Source: Fuscibacter oryzae
GTDB lineage: Bacteria; Pseudomonadota; Alphaproteobacteria; Rhodobacterales; Rhodobacteraceae
Length of the DNA: 64,000 nt
Assembly (NCBI RefSeq): GCF_016765795.1
Contig: NZ_JAESVP010000003.1
Coordinates: 248,001 to 312,000, forward strand
Reading direction: 5' to 3'
Part shown: piece after piece, positions 17,864 through 26,662 of the stretch
Layout: each line of letters opens with the position of its first letter
Position numbering within the stretch: position 1 is the first letter of the stretch
Made by a program: the position numbers and the translations under genes
The notes under the pieces: generated by a model
The model's input: the letters and a program-made list of their open reading frames with translations, nothing else
Told to the model about the DNA's origin: nothing
Databases searched by the model: none

Positions 17864-18658
17864 ATGAAAGACCTCGTTATGGAGACCCGCGTGGATACGC
17901 AAACCATCAAGATCAAGGCTGAAAAGGCTCAGGTGTTCTATGGCACCAACCACGCGATCAAGGATGTTGATGTCGAGATCATGGATAAAACCGTGACCGC
18001 TTTCATCGGCCCGTCGGGTTGCGGCAAATCCACCTTTCTGCGCTGCCTGAACCGGATGAACGACACCATTCCGTCGTGCCGCGTCGAAGGGTCGATCACG
18101 CTGGACGGCGATGACATCTATGATGCCCGCGTCGATCCGGTGCAGTTGCGCGCCAAGGTCGGCATGGTGTTCCAGAAACCGAACCCGTTCCCCAAGTCGA
18201 TCTATGACAACGTGGCCTATGGCCCCAAGATCCATGGTCTGACCCGCACCAAGGCCGAGCTGGATGAGGTGGTTGAAAGCTGCCTGCGCAAAGCGGCGCT
18301 GTGGAACGAGGTCAAGGACCGTCTGCATTCGCCCGGCACTGGCCTGTCGGGTGGCCAACAGCAACGCCTGTGCATCGCCCGCGCCATCGCCACCAGCCCC
18401 GAGGTTCTACTGATGGACGAGCCGTGTTCCGCGCTTGACCCCATCGCCACGGCGCAGGTTGAAGAGCTGATCGACGAGCTGCGCAGCCAGTTTTCGGTGG
18501 TGATCGTCACCCACTCGATGCAGCAGGCCGCCCGCGTATCGCAGCGCACCGCGTTCTTCCACTTGGGCAATCTGGTAGAGTTTGGCGAAACGGGTCAGAT
18601 TTTCACCAACCCCAAAGACCCGCGGACCGAATCCTACATCACCGGCCGCATCGGTTGA
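17864..18658 (+). CDS. pstB: Phosphate ABC transporter ATPase PstB
   Basis: 264-residue ATPase that powers PstCA. Walker A is GPSGCGKST, the Q-loop follows in [16 protein letters not shown], signature [14 protein letters not shown], Walker [14 protein letters not shown] and the H-loop [12 protein letters not shown]. The length is normal for the family. The start codon ATG at 17864 has AAGGGGGCC upstream; an internal ATG at 17879 is a less likely alternative. It lies between pstA and phoU in the same transcription unit. Confidence 0.97.
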   Translation: MKDLVMETRVDTQTIKIKAEKAQVFYGTNHAIKDVDVEIMDKTVTAFIGPSGCGKSTFLRCLNRMNDTIPSCRVEGSITLDGDDIYDARVDPVQLRAKVGMVFQKPNPFPKSIYDNVAYGPKIHGLTRTKAELDEVVESCLRKAALWNEVKDRLHSPGTGLSGGQQQRLCIARAIATSPEVLLMDEPCSALDPIATAQVEELIDELRSQFSVVIVTHSMQQAARVSQRTAFFHLGNLVEFGETGQIFTNPKDPRTESYITGRIG

Positions 18659-18668
18659 GGAAAAGCAC

Positions 18669-19373
18669 ATGATCACCGAACAACATATCCTCAGCGCCTT
18701 TGACCGTGACCTTGAATCTGTTCAGGCCATGATCATGAAGATGGGCGGTCTGGTCGAGGCGGCGCTGTCGGATGCCGCCGCCGCACTGGAAACCCAGGAC
18801 GAGGCGCTGGCCGAGCAGGTGCGCAAGGGCGATGCCGCGATTGATGCGCTGGAAGAATCGGTCAATGCCGAATGCGCCCGGCTTATCGCGCTGCGTGGCC
18901 CGATTGCCGGCGATCTGCGCACAGTGCTGACCGTGATGAAGATTGCCACCGCGCTGGAACGGTCGGGCGATTATGCCAAGAACCTGGCCAAGCGCGCGCT
19001 GGTTCTTGGGCAACTCGCGCCCATTCCGGGCGCTGCGGGCGCGATCCGCCGTCTGGCGCGTCAGGTGGGCCTGCTGCTGAAAGATGCGCTGGATGCTTTC
19101 ATCGCCCGCGATGCGGGGCTTGCCGAAGACGTGCGCCAGCGCGATCTGGAAGTTGACCAGATGTATAATGCGCTGTTCCGCGAATTCCTGACCTTCATGA
19201 TGGAAGACCCGCGCAATATCACCGCCTGCATGCATCTGCATTTCATCGCCAAGAATATCGAGCGTGTGGGCGATCATGCCACCACGATTGCCGAGCAGGT
19301 GATCTATCTGACCACGGGCACGCTGCCGGGGGGTGACCGCCCCAAGGCCGACCTGACGGTCGAGGGGCAGTAA
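18669..19373 (+). CDS. phoU: Phosphate signalling regulator PhoU
   Basis: 234-residue all-helical regulator made of two similar three-helix bundles. Metal-binding motifs are visible in VMKIATALERSGDYAKNLAKR and its C-terminal counterpart LHFIAKNIERVGDHATTIAEQ, matching the EXXXDXXXN/D repeats of PhoU. It represses PhoR-PhoB signalling when phosphate is ample, by linking the Pst transporter to the kinase. The ATG at 18669 follows GAGGAAAAGC; the frame extends upstream only within pstB. The stop is three bases before phoB. Confidence 0.95.
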   Translation: MITEQHILSAFDRDLESVQAMIMKMGGLVEAALSDAAAALETQDEALAEQVRKGDAAIDALEESVNAECARLIALRGPIAGDLRTVLTVMKIATALERSGDYAKNLAKRALVLGQLAPIPGAAGAIRRLARQVGLLLKDALDAFIARDAGLAEDVRQRDLEVDQMYNALFREFLTFMMEDPRNITACMHLHFIAKNIERVGDHATTIAEQVIYLTTGTLPGGDRPKADLTVEGQ

Positions 19374-19376
19374 GCC

Positions 19377-20066
19377 ATGGCCGATCCGCGCCCCACGGTA
19401 CTGTTGGTAGAGGACGAAGGCTCTCAACGCGAGGTTCTGGCCTATAACCTCGAAGCCGAAGGCTTCGAGGTGGCGCAGGCGTCAAATGGCGAGGAAGCGC
19501 TTGAATCCGTTGCCGAAAGCGCACCTGATCTGATCTTGCTGGATTGGATGATGCCGCATGTGTCCGGGTTGGAGGTGTGCCGCCGGCTGAAACTGCGGCC
19601 AGAGACGCGCAACATTCCGGTCATCATGCTGTCGGCCCGGTCTGAAGAAGTGGACAAGGTGCGCGGTCTGGAAACCGGGGCCGATGACTATGTGGTCAAG
19701 CCCTATTCGGTGGTCGAGCTGATGGCGCGGCTCAAGGCGCATCTGCGCCGGGTGCGGCCATCTTCGACCGGAATTGCGCTGGAATGGGGCGATATCCGGC
19801 TGGACCCCGAAACCCACCGCGTCACCCGGCAGGGCGAGATGCTGAAGCTGGGGCCGACCGAGTTCCGCCTGCTGGCAACCTTTCTGGAAAAGCCGGGCCG
19901 CGTGTTTTCGCGCGACCAGTTGCTGGACCGGGTTTGGGGGCGCGACATCTATGTCGATACCCGGACGGTTGATGTGCATATCGGACGGTTGCGCAAGGCC
20001 CTGATGGCCTTGGGCGGTGAAGACCCGCTGCGTACGGTGCGCGGCGCGGGCTATGCTCTGGGGTAA
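19377..20066 (+). CDS. phoB: Phosphate regulon response regulator PhoB
   Basis: 229-residue OmpR/PhoB-type regulator. The receiver domain has acidic residues at E12-D13, the phosphoacceptor D56 in LLDWMMP and K108 in VVKPYS. The C-terminal winged helix (about 130-229) includes LGPTEFRLLATFLEKPGRVFSR and VDVHIGRLRKAL. Phosphorylated by PhoR, it binds Pho boxes such as the one ahead of pstS, so it likely activates its own operon. It is last in the unit and faces a long inverted repeat and convergent xerD. Confidence 0.96.
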   Translation: MADPRPTVLLVEDEGSQREVLAYNLEAEGFEVAQASNGEEALESVAESAPDLILLDWMMPHVSGLEVCRRLKLRPETRNIPVIMLSARSEEVDKVRGLETGADDYVVKPYSVVELMARLKAHLRRVRPSSTGIALEWGDIRLDPETHRVTRQGEMLKLGPTEFRLLATFLEKPGRVFSRDQLLDRVWGRDIYVDTRTVDVHIGRLRKALMALGGEDPLRTVRGAGYALG

Positions 20067-20070
20067 CTAG

Positions 20071-20189
20071 CCCCTCACCCTGACCCTCTCCCCCAAGGGG
20101 AGAGGGAATGCGACCCCTCGGTCAAGGGCGCGCGGTAGCCAGTCTTGCGATTCCCCTCTCCCCTTGGGGGAGAGGGTCAGGGTGAGGGG
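20071..20189. repeat. Large inverted repeat between convergent phoB and xerD
   Basis: Two perfectly complementary 36-base arms at 20071-20106 and 20154-20189, separated by 47 bases. Each arm alone also folds back (CCCTCTCCCC-caa-GGGGAGAGGG). The left arm starts four bases after the phoB stop and the right arm ends one base before the xerD stop. A transcript from either gene would form a very stable hairpin, so a bidirectional terminator or RNA-stabilising element is likely. Similar CCCTCACCCTGACCCTCTCC-type repeats occur between genes in many proteobacteria. Confidence 0.85.
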
Positions 20190-20190
20190 G

Positions 20191-21135
20191 CTACGCCTTC
20201 CCTTTGGCCAAGGGATGCTTGGTCAGCACCAGGTTCTTCAACTGATCATCCAGCACATGGGTATAAATCTCGGTCGTGGCCACATCGGCATGGCCCAGCA
20301 GGGTCTGGATCACCCGCAGATCGGCCCCGCCTGCCAGCAGATGCGTGGCAAAGGCATGGCGCAGGGTGTGGGGCGTCACCTTGGTCGGGTCTATCCCGGC
20401 CAGAACCGAAATATCCTTGAGCATCAGGTGAAAATGCTGCCGCGTCAGGTGCCCCTCGGCCCCCGGCCCGGGGAACAGGGCGCGCGACGGGGGACGGCCT
20501 TCTTTGCGGCCGCGGTCTTCGTCGGCGTCGCGGTGGGCCAGCCAGTCGGTCAGCGCCGCCCGCGCCGGGCCGGACAGCGGCACCATGCGTTCCTTGCCGC
20601 CCTTGCCGCGCACCAGCACCATGCGTGGATCGCCCCGCGCTGCGGCCACGGGCAGGCCCACCAGTTCGGAAACCCGCATCCCGGTGGCATAAAGCAGTTC
20701 CATCAGCGCGCGGTTGCGCAGCCGTTCGCCGGGGTTGCGGCCCTTGGTGCGGGCGGCGTCCAGCAGGCGTTCCACCTCGGATGTTGAAAGCGTTTTGGGC
20801 AGGCGCTTGCTGGCTCCGGGGCCGGTGATGCGGATGGCGGGGTTGTCGGCGCGCCAGCCTTCGTCATGGGCAAAGCGGAACAACTGGCGGATCGCCGACA
20901 GCCGCCGCGCCCGGGTGGCCTTGGACAGGCCCTGCGCCTCGCACCAGACGATGTAATCTTCCACCCCGTCGCGCGCCACATCGGCAAAGCCCAGCTTGTG
21001 CCCAGCCAGCCAGCCCGCGAAATCCTTGAGATCGCGGCCATAGGCAAGGCGGGTGTTGCGGGCGGCGTCAGCCTCGGCGGCCTGCGCCTCGAGGAAAGTG
21101 GAAATCCACCGCTCCATCGCGGCGGGGGCGGTCAT
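20191..21135 (-). CDS. xerD: Site-specific tyrosine recombinase XerD
   Basis: 314-residue recombinase that resolves chromosome dimers at dif with XerC and FtsK. The N-terminal SAM-like core-binding domain is at about 8-95. Catalytic residues are R154 (TGMRVSELVGL), a lysine near 178 (VRGKGGKER), H256 and R259 (PHTLRHAFATHL), H282 (LLGHADV) and nucleophile Y291 (TEIYTHV). It is slightly longer than E. coli XerD (298) owing to an insertion near 203-217. The start overlaps the stop of the upstream exported protein by four bases, so they are coupled. xerC against xerD cannot be fully separated by eye; the RVSELVGL and HADVATTEIYTHV motifs favour XerD. Confidence 0.88.
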   Translation of the reverse strand: MTAPAAMERWISTFLEAQAAEADAARNTRLAYGRDLKDFAGWLAGHKLGFADVARDGVEDYIVWCEAQGLSKATRARRLSAIRQLFRFAHDEGWRADNPAIRITGPGASKRLPKTLSTSEVERLLDAARTKGRNPGERLRNRALMELLYATGMRVSELVGLPVAAARGDPRMVLVRGKGGKERMVPLSGPARAALTDWLAHRDADEDRGRKEGRPPSRALFPGPGAEGHLTRQHFHLMLKDISVLAGIDPTKVTPHTLRHAFATHLLAGGADLRVIQTLLGHADVATTEIYTHVLDDQLKNLVLTKHPLAKGKA

Positions 21136-22700
21136 CCCCGCCGCTCCAGCAGCAGCACTTCCAGTGCGGTGCGCCTGGCAGCATCCTCCAACCCCAGTTT
21201 GCGCAACAGGGCGAGGCCCTTGGCTACCTGGGTCGTGTCGCCCTTCAACCCGGTGTCGATCAGGGAAATCGCCATCAGCATCGCCTCTCCCAACCGCTTT
21301 TGCGCCAGCAGATCCTCTGCCCCAGCGGGCAGAACCGGATTGGTAAAGGCGGGGGCAAGGGCGCGGGCCATGCTGTCGGGCGCGTTCAGGCCCTTGACCG
21401 ACCCAGCGGCAACACCCGCCAGAAACAGCGACCGCGCATCCCCCGGCGACAGGGCAGAGGTGGCAAGGCTGCGATAATCGGGCGACAGCAGGCCCATCTC
21501 ATAGGCGATGCGCGCTGCATCGCCGGTCAGCTTCAGCTTTGACAGCGGCAGGGCATAAAGGTCGGCAAAGGGCACCTCTGCCTCAACATCCGCCATGCGG
21601 GCATAGGCCAGCGGCAGGCGCTGTTCGATCGTGCCCAGATCGCCTGCCGTCAGGGCGGTGTCAAAGTTCTGAAACGCCTCGGCCCGGTCCCACACCCCGC
21701 CAGAGGCGGCCGGTTTTTTCTGCGTATAAAGGCCCAGCAACTGATTGGCCGGAATCATCCCGGCCCGCGCCAGCCGCTCTGCCGCCTCAAGCTGCGCCTT
21801 CCAGCCCGCGCGGGGCCCCAGTTCGGCATGGGCAAAGGCCAGGGGCAGGGTGCTGGTGGACAAAGGCTCGCCAATCGCATCATAGATGCGCCAGACCAGC
21901 GGCGTCACCGGCTTGGGCGGGTCTGGAACCGGCTCGCCTTCAAACAGGTCAGGGTCAAGGAACCGCGACAGCAGTTCATCTTCCACCCCCGACACATGGC
22001 CAAGGGCTTGGGCCGTGCGCAGGGTCAGGGCCGCCGCACTCCAATCGCCCGACCGGGCAAGGCAAAAGACGCGGGTGGTCAGGGTCAGCGCCAGTTCCGG
22101 CGCGCGGGCCAGATCGGTGCAGGCCTGATCTTCGGTTCCGGTCAGCAGGGCCACGTCAAAGGCACGGCGGAACACCTCGGGGTTCTTGACGTGCCCCGCC
22201 TCGGCCAGCAGGGCCGCCGCCTGATCCAGCGCGCCCAGTTCCAGCAATTTGTCGATCCGCGCGATCAGCAACTCGCCCCGCCCACCCGCATCGGCAGGCG
22301 GAGAGGCCTCGGCGATCAGGATCGTGACCAGCAACCCTTGCAGGGCGGGCAGCCCCTCGATCCGGGTATCCCGGATGGCGGCGGTCACTTCGGCTGTGCG
22401 CGCCAGCCCCCACAGATCATGCGGAAACCCGGTGGCGGCGGGGGACAGCAACCCCACGGCATCGGGCGAGGGCCCGCCGATCACCGAAACGGCGACATCC
22501 TCTGGCAAGGCACCCTTCTTGGCCACCGCCGGCTCATTCGGGGCGGCGGGGGGGATGACGGTGGCATTGGGGGCGACAACATGGGGCTTGGCCGTCACCG
22601 ATTGCGACAGCCAGTCGATTGCCGACAGGGGGGCCTCTGCTCGCAGGGGCAGGGCTGTGCTGCAAAGAATCAGGGCAAGCGCCGCTGCTCTAGTCGGCAT
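21132..22700 (-). CDS. Exported protein of unknown function
   Basis: 522-residue protein with a clear signal peptide (MPTRAAALALILCSTALPLRAEA, cleavage near residue 22). The remainder is Ala/Leu-rich and alpha-helical with repeating helix pairs, suggestive of a TPR-like solenoid in the periplasm, but no named family is recognised. It is flanked upstream by a 44-residue membrane protein (11-base overlap) and downstream by xerD (4-base overlap), giving a tight three-gene unit. The arrangement looks conserved-operon-like, but a shared role with XerD is not evident. Confidence 0.75.
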   Translation of the reverse strand: MPTRAAALALILCSTALPLRAEAPLSAIDWLSQSVTAKPHVVAPNATVIPPAAPNEPAVAKKGALPEDVAVSVIGGPSPDAVGLLSPAATGFPHDLWGLARTAEVTAAIRDTRIEGLPALQGLLVTILIAEASPPADAGGRGELLIARIDKLLELGALDQAAALLAEAGHVKNPEVFRRAFDVALLTGTEDQACTDLARAPELALTLTTRVFCLARSGDWSAAALTLRTAQALGHVSGVEDELLSRFLDPDLFEGEPVPDPPKPVTPLVWRIYDAIGEPLSTSTLPLAFAHAELGPRAGWKAQLEAAERLARAGMIPANQLLGLYTQKKPAASGGVWDRAEAFQNFDTALTAGDLGTIEQRLPLAYARMADVEAEVPFADLYALPLSKLKLTGDAARIAYEMGLLSPDYRSLATSALSPGDARSLFLAGVAAGSVKGLNAPDSMARALAPAFTNPVLPAGAEDLLAQKRLGEAMLMAISLIDTGLKGDTTQVAKGLALLRKLGLEDAARRTALEVLLLERRG

Positions 22701-22824
22701 GAAGTGTCACCGGCTGGCGCACTTCTTGCGAGGCGGGCGTCATGTCTGCCACATAGGAATAGCCAACAAGGCCAAGAAACCCAAGCACCGCAAGCCAGAA
22801 CAACAGCTTGATCAGTCGCCACAT
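22690..22824 (-). CDS. Small single-pass membrane protein (44 residues)
   Basis: Short gene encoding 44 residues: a charged start (MWRLIK), one hydrophobic helix (about 7-24, LLFWLAVLGFLGLVGYSY) and a polar tail ending VTLHAD. The stop overlaps the start region of the exported 522-residue protein by 11 bases, which argues for translational coupling and for a real gene. It is the first gene of the unit leading to xerD and is divergent from aroK. No function is known to me. Confidence 0.65.
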   Translation of the reverse strand: MWRLIKLLFWLAVLGFLGLVGYSYVADMTPASQEVRQPVTLHAD

Positions 22825-23017
22825 ATGCCCGTCCTTCGCCGCATCTGCGGCCTGCCTGTTGCCGCCCGGTTGGGTCCGGGCCGGCGATTGCGGCAGCCGC
22901 GCGGGCTGCTTCGCAGTGAATATATATGGCATTCCGTCAGACTTCACGCCATTGAGGGAAAGAAATTGCGCCATCGGCAGGGGGTTGCCTTCGGGGAAGG
23001 CGCAAAGGGGGTAAAGG

Positions 23018-23557
23018 GTGCGGCTGAAGAAGACCGTTGTGATGGTTGGCATGATGGGTGCGGGCAAGACGGCGGTGGGAACAGCCGTTGCGCGATTGCT
23101 GGCGGTGCCCTTCCTCGATTCCGACGAAGAAATCGTACGCGCCGCCGACCGCAGCATCGCCGAAATATTTGAGCGCGACGGAGAGCCGTTCTTTCGCGCC
23201 CGCGAAACCGAGGTACTGGGCCGCCTGCTGAAAGGCACGCCCTGCATTCTTTCGACCGGCGGCGGCGCGTTTCTGTCGGAAATCAACCGGGGCCTGATTG
23301 CCGAATTTGGTGTCTCGGTCTGGTTGCGCGCTGACCTTGATCTGTTGTGGCAACGGGTGCGCCACAAGACCACCCGCCCCCTTTTGCGTACCGAAAACCC
23401 GCGCGAAACGCTTCGCACGCTTTACGAGGCGCGACGCCCCTTTTACCAGATGGCGGAAATCGTCGTCGATTCCCTGCCCAGCTATACGGTGGAGGATATG
23501 GCGCGGCGGGTCGTGGCGGCGCTTGCCGCGCGGCCAGATGTGCTTGAAGGGGAATAG
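23018..23557 (+). CDS. aroK: Shikimate kinase
   Basis: 179-residue kinase converting shikimate to shikimate 3-phosphate in the chorismate pathway. P-loop GMMGAGKTAVG lies at about 11-21. Shikimate-binding residues include the acidic pair in FLDSDEEIVRAA, the arginine region around FRARETEVL, and the GGGAF motif (STGGGAFLS). The lid arginine is in TRPLLRTENPRETL. A GTG start at 23018 is used, with AAAGGGGGTAAAG just upstream; an internal ATG would clip the first strand. The stop is one base before aroB, a conserved pair. Confidence 0.94.
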   Translation: MRLKKTVVMVGMMGAGKTAVGTAVARLLAVPFLDSDEEIVRAADRSIAEIFERDGEPFFRARETEVLGRLLKGTPCILSTGGGAFLSEINRGLIAEFGVSVWLRADLDLLWQRVRHKTTRPLLRTENPRETLRTLYEARRPFYQMAEIVVDSLPSYTVEDMARRVVAALAARPDVLEGE

Positions 23558-23558
23558 C

Positions 23559-24671
23559 ATGGCTGTCGAAACGGTTCCGGTCGCGCTGGGAACACGGTCT
23601 TACGAGGTGCGGATCGGGCAGGGCCTGATCGACCGCGCCGGGGCCGAGATTGCCTTTCTGCTGAAACGCAAGAAAGCCGCCATCATCACCGATGACACCG
23701 TTGCTGCGCAGCATCTGCATGAACTGACGGCGGCGTTGCGGGCAGAAGGCATCGTCAGCACGGCGCTGACCATCCCGCCGGGCGAAAGCTCCAAGGGGTG
23801 GCAGCAATATGCCCGTGTGTCGGAATGGCTGCTGGAACAAAAGATCGAGCGGCGCGATATCGTCATCGCCTTTGGCGGCGGGGTGGTGGGCGATCTGGTC
23901 GGCTTTGCGGCGGCGACGCTGCGGCGCGGCGTTCGGTTCGTGCAAATTCCCACCACCTTGCTGGCGCAGGTAGACAGTTCGGTCGGCGGCAAGACCGGCA
24001 TCAACTCTGCCCAAGGCAAGAACCTGATCGGCGCGTTCCATCAGCCCAGCCTTGTGCTGGCCGATATCGATGTGCTGAAAACCCTGCCGCCGCGCGATTT
24101 TCTGGCGGGCTATGGCGAGGTGGTGAAATACGGCCTGCTGGGCGATGCCGCGTTTTTCGACTGGCTGGAGGGCAATGCCCCGTCGCTGGCGACCGATGCC
24201 GCCAACCGCCAATATGCCGTGCGCCGCAGCGTCGAGATGAAGGCGGGCATCGTCAGCCGGGATGAGACCGAAGAGGGCGAGCGCGCCCTTTTGAACCTGG
24301 GCCATACCTTCTGCCACGCGCTGGAAAAGGCCACCGGCTATTCCAGCCGCCTGCTGCATGGCGAGGGTGTCGCCATCGGTTGCGCGCTGGCCTTTGAACT
24401 TAGCCAGCGGCTTGGCCTGTGCAGTCAGGAAGCCCCCAGTCGCGTGCGCGCCCATCTGAGGGCGATGGGCATGAAGGTGGACCTTTCGGATATTCAGGGC
24501 GATCTGCCGGGGGCCGAGGCTTTGGTGGCGCTGATGGGGCAGGACAAGAAGGTGGTGGATGGCAAGCTGCGGTTCATTCTGGCCCGCGGCATTGGCGAGG
24601 CTTTCGTGGCCGACGATGTGCCGCCTGCCTTGGTGACCGAACTTTTGGGCGATGCGCTAAGGTCTAGGTAA
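23559..24671 (+). CDS. aroB: 3-dehydroquinate synthase
   Basis: 370-residue NAD- and metal-dependent cyclase for the second step of the shikimate pathway. The NAD-binding region has GGGVVGDLVGFAAATLRRGVRF and PTTLLAQVDSSVGGKTGIN. The zinc ligands lie in the GEVVKYGLL segment (glutamate), the LNLGHTFCHALE histidine and the HGEGVAIG histidine. The ATG at 23559 is preceded by GAAGGGGAATAGC; the open frame continues upstream only inside aroK. aroK-aroB are coupled. Confidence 0.96.
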   Translation: MAVETVPVALGTRSYEVRIGQGLIDRAGAEIAFLLKRKKAAIITDDTVAAQHLHELTAALRAEGIVSTALTIPPGESSKGWQQYARVSEWLLEQKIERRDIVIAFGGGVVGDLVGFAAATLRRGVRFVQIPTTLLAQVDSSVGGKTGINSAQGKNLIGAFHQPSLVLADIDVLKTLPPRDFLAGYGEVVKYGLLGDAAFFDWLEGNAPSLATDAANRQYAVRRSVEMKAGIVSRDETEEGERALLNLGHTFCHALEKATGYSSRLLHGEGVAIGCALAFELSQRLGLCSQEAPSRVRAHLRAMGMKVDLSDIQGDLPGAEALVALMGQDKKVVDGKLRFILARGIGEAFVADDVPPALVTELLGDALRSR

Positions 24672-24729
24672 AAAACATCTTTCCCAAAACCAAGATCCGG
24701 CCCTACGCTTTCCCCAAATAGGGGGAGCC

Positions 24730-25515
24730 ATGACGCAGACCAAGCCGGACCGGCCAGAGATATTGCACGCCGAATGGGGCGACATAACCGCCTCATTGCG
24801 CGCGGGCCTGCGCGACTTTGCCACCGCGCCCGCCTATGGCCTGTTTTTCGCAGCGTTTTATGTCGCCGGGGGCTGGCTGGTGACCTGGGCACTGATGGCC
24901 AAAGGGCAGTTGTGGTGGACCTTGCCCGCAAGTGCCGGGTTTCCAATTCTGGGGCCCTTTGTCGCTTGTGGTCTTTACGAGGTATCCCGGCGGCTGGAAC
25001 AAGGGTTGCCCTTGCGCTGGAATGAGATTCTGGGGGTCATCCTGCGGCAGAAAGACCGGCAGATCCCGTCAATGGCGGCGGTGATCGTGATCTTTTTCCT
25101 GTTCTGGAACTTTCTGTCCCACATGATCTTTGCGCTGTTTCTGGGCCATGCCACGCTGACCAATGTCACCTCGTCGCTGGCGGTGTTTCTGACGCCCGAG
25201 GGACTGACGATGCTGGCCTTCGGCACGGCGGTGGGCGCGGTTTTTGCCGGGGTGTTGTTTGCGATCACCGTGGTCAGCCTGCCGATGCTGATGGACCGCG
25301 AGGTCGATTTCGTGACCGCCATGATCACCTCTTTTGGCGTGGTGCGGCAAAGCCCGGTGGTAATGCTGGCTTGGGGCGCAGTGATCGGGGCGCTGCTGTT
25401 CGTGGCGATGCTGCCGGGGTTTCTGGGGCTGTTCGCGGTGCTGCCGGTTCTGGGGCACGCAAGCTGGCACGTCTATCGCCGCGTAGTGGCGTGGGAGGAG
25501 CCTTCGCAGGGTTGA
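24730..25515 (+). CDS. DUF2189 integral membrane protein
   Basis: 261-residue inner-membrane protein with about six hydrophobic segments (around 35-58, 62-82, 115-140, 150-168, 172-195 and 218-245). It fits the DUF2189 family, which in proteobacteria is sometimes described as a cytochrome c oxidase-associated or uncharacterised membrane protein. The N-terminal block ITASLRAGLRDFATAPAYGLFFA is the recognisable motif. It stands 58 bases after aroB and ahead of a DoxX gene; no functional link is apparent. Confidence 0.82.
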   Translation: MTQTKPDRPEILHAEWGDITASLRAGLRDFATAPAYGLFFAAFYVAGGWLVTWALMAKGQLWWTLPASAGFPILGPFVACGLYEVSRRLEQGLPLRWNEILGVILRQKDRQIPSMAAVIVIFFLFWNFLSHMIFALFLGHATLTNVTSSLAVFLTPEGLTMLAFGTAVGAVFAGVLFAITVVSLPMLMDREVDFVTAMITSFGVVRQSPVVMLAWGAVIGALLFVAMLPGFLGLFAVLPVLGHASWHVYRRVVAWEEPSQG

Positions 25516-25678
25516 TCACGATCTGGTCATCCGTGGTCAACAAAGCGCGGGGCTTTCGGTGCCGGTGTTGCGACGGGGTGGATGGATCGGCATAGATGGC
25601 AGGGCCAGCAGACCTGACCTGTGGCCACTGCCACCGGGTCACTGCCAGCCATCCCATCCCCCCTTTCAGGAGATTGTC

Positions 25679-26086
25679 ATGGACCCTTTTGCCAAACTGG
25701 ATCGCTATACACCGCAGGCCCTTGGGGCGTTGCGCATCGTATCCGCATTGATTTTCACCGCGCATGGCACGCAAAAGCTGTTTGGTTTTCCCGCAGGTGA
25801 AAGGGGGCAGCCAGAGCCTTTCTCGCTCATGGGCCTTGGCGGCGTGATCGAGCTGATCGGCGGTGTCTTGTTGCTGATCGGGCTTTTCAGCCGCCCGGTG
25901 GCCTTCATCCTGTCGGGTCAGATGGCGGTTGCCTACTGGATGTTCCATGCGCCCAGCAGCTTTTTCCCGATTCAGAATGGCGGCGATGCGGCCATCCTTT
26001 ACTGCTTTGTCTTCCTGTTGTTCGTGGTTACAGGTCCAGGGGCCTGGAGCATGGACGCCACGCGCAAACAATCGCAAGTGCGCTAA
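25679..26086 (+). CDS. DoxX family membrane protein
   Basis: 135-residue membrane protein of the DoxX/YphA type with four hydrophobic helices. Motifs are ALRIVSALIFTAHGTQKLFGF near the N-terminus and GLGGVIELIGGVLLLIGLFSRPVAFILSG in the middle, both diagnostic. DoxX-type proteins are linked to quinone or sulfur redox functions and stress, but the specific role is not defined here. The ATG at 25679 has CAGGAGATTGTC upstream. A strong terminator follows. Confidence 0.88.
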   Translation: MDPFAKLDRYTPQALGALRIVSALIFTAHGTQKLFGFPAGERGQPEPFSLMGLGGVIELIGGVLLLIGLFSRPVAFILSGQMAVAYWMFHAPSSFFPIQNGGDAAILYCFVFLLFVVTGPGAWSMDATRKQSQVR

Positions 26087-26103
26087 AGGCAGCGGCCAAA
26101 CAA

Positions 26104-26128
26104 AAAAGGCGCCCAACGGGCGCCTTTT
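26104..26128. terminator. Intrinsic terminator between DoxX and bactofilin genes
   Basis: Perfect stem AAAAGGCGCCC (26104-26114), loop AAC, and GGGCGCCTTTT (26118-26128). The A-run and T-run make it work on both strands, suiting the convergent genes on each side. Confidence 0.9.
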
Positions 26129-26149
26129 ACTTATGGGGCAGGCGGATGC

Positions 26150-26662
26150 TTACGGCTCTTCGCCCGTCACAGCCGCACCGCGTGCGGTTTGGCCTGCTTG
26201 GCGGCCGGTGGCCAAGGGGTCGTCCTGACGCTGGACCGAGCCTTCGAAATGGGCACCACTTTCGATGGCGATGGTCTTGTGGATGATGTCGCCTTCGACC
26301 TTGGCGGTCGAGGTCAGGCGCACCTTCAGGCCGCGCACCCGGCCAATGACGCGGCCATTGACCACGATGTCGTCGGCCACGATCTCGCCCCGGATGGTGG
26401 CGGTTTCGCCCACGGTCAGCAGGTGGGCGCGGATGTCGCCCTCAACCGTGCCTTCGACCTGAATGTCGCCGGTGGTGCGCAGGTTGCCCACCACGGTCAG
26501 ATCCGCCGACAGCACCGAAACCTGTGCCTTGCCACCCTTGGCGGCAGGGGTCGAAAAGTCCATCGAGGGCTTGGAAGTGGTCATCGGGGCCTCGGGTGCT
26601 TTGGGCTTTTCGGTTTCGCCGGGCTTTTGCCCCGGTTCGTTGATGCGGCTTTTAGAAAACAT
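26150..26662 (-). CDS. Bactofilin (polymer-forming cytoskeletal protein)
   Basis: 170-residue bactofilin. A Pro/Lys-rich, unstructured N-terminus (1-45) precedes a right-handed beta-helix core (about 48-145) seen as repeats such as LTVVGNLRTTGDIQVEGTVEGDIRAH and VVNGRVIGRVRGLKVRLTSTAKVEGDII. Bactofilins polymerise without nucleotides on the inner membrane and shape local cell-wall synthesis. The gene overlaps the upstream M23 peptidase by 11 bases; pairing of bactofilin with an M23 endopeptidase is a recurring arrangement, in which the bactofilin positions the enzyme. Confidence 0.93.
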   Translation of the reverse strand: MFSKSRINEPGQKPGETEKPKAPEAPMTTSKPSMDFSTPAAKGGKAQVSVLSADLTVVGNLRTTGDIQVEGTVEGDIRAHLLTVGETATIRGEIVADDIVVNGRVIGRVRGLKVRLTSTAKVEGDIIHKTIAIESGAHFEGSVQRQDDPLATGRQAGQTARGAAVTGEEP

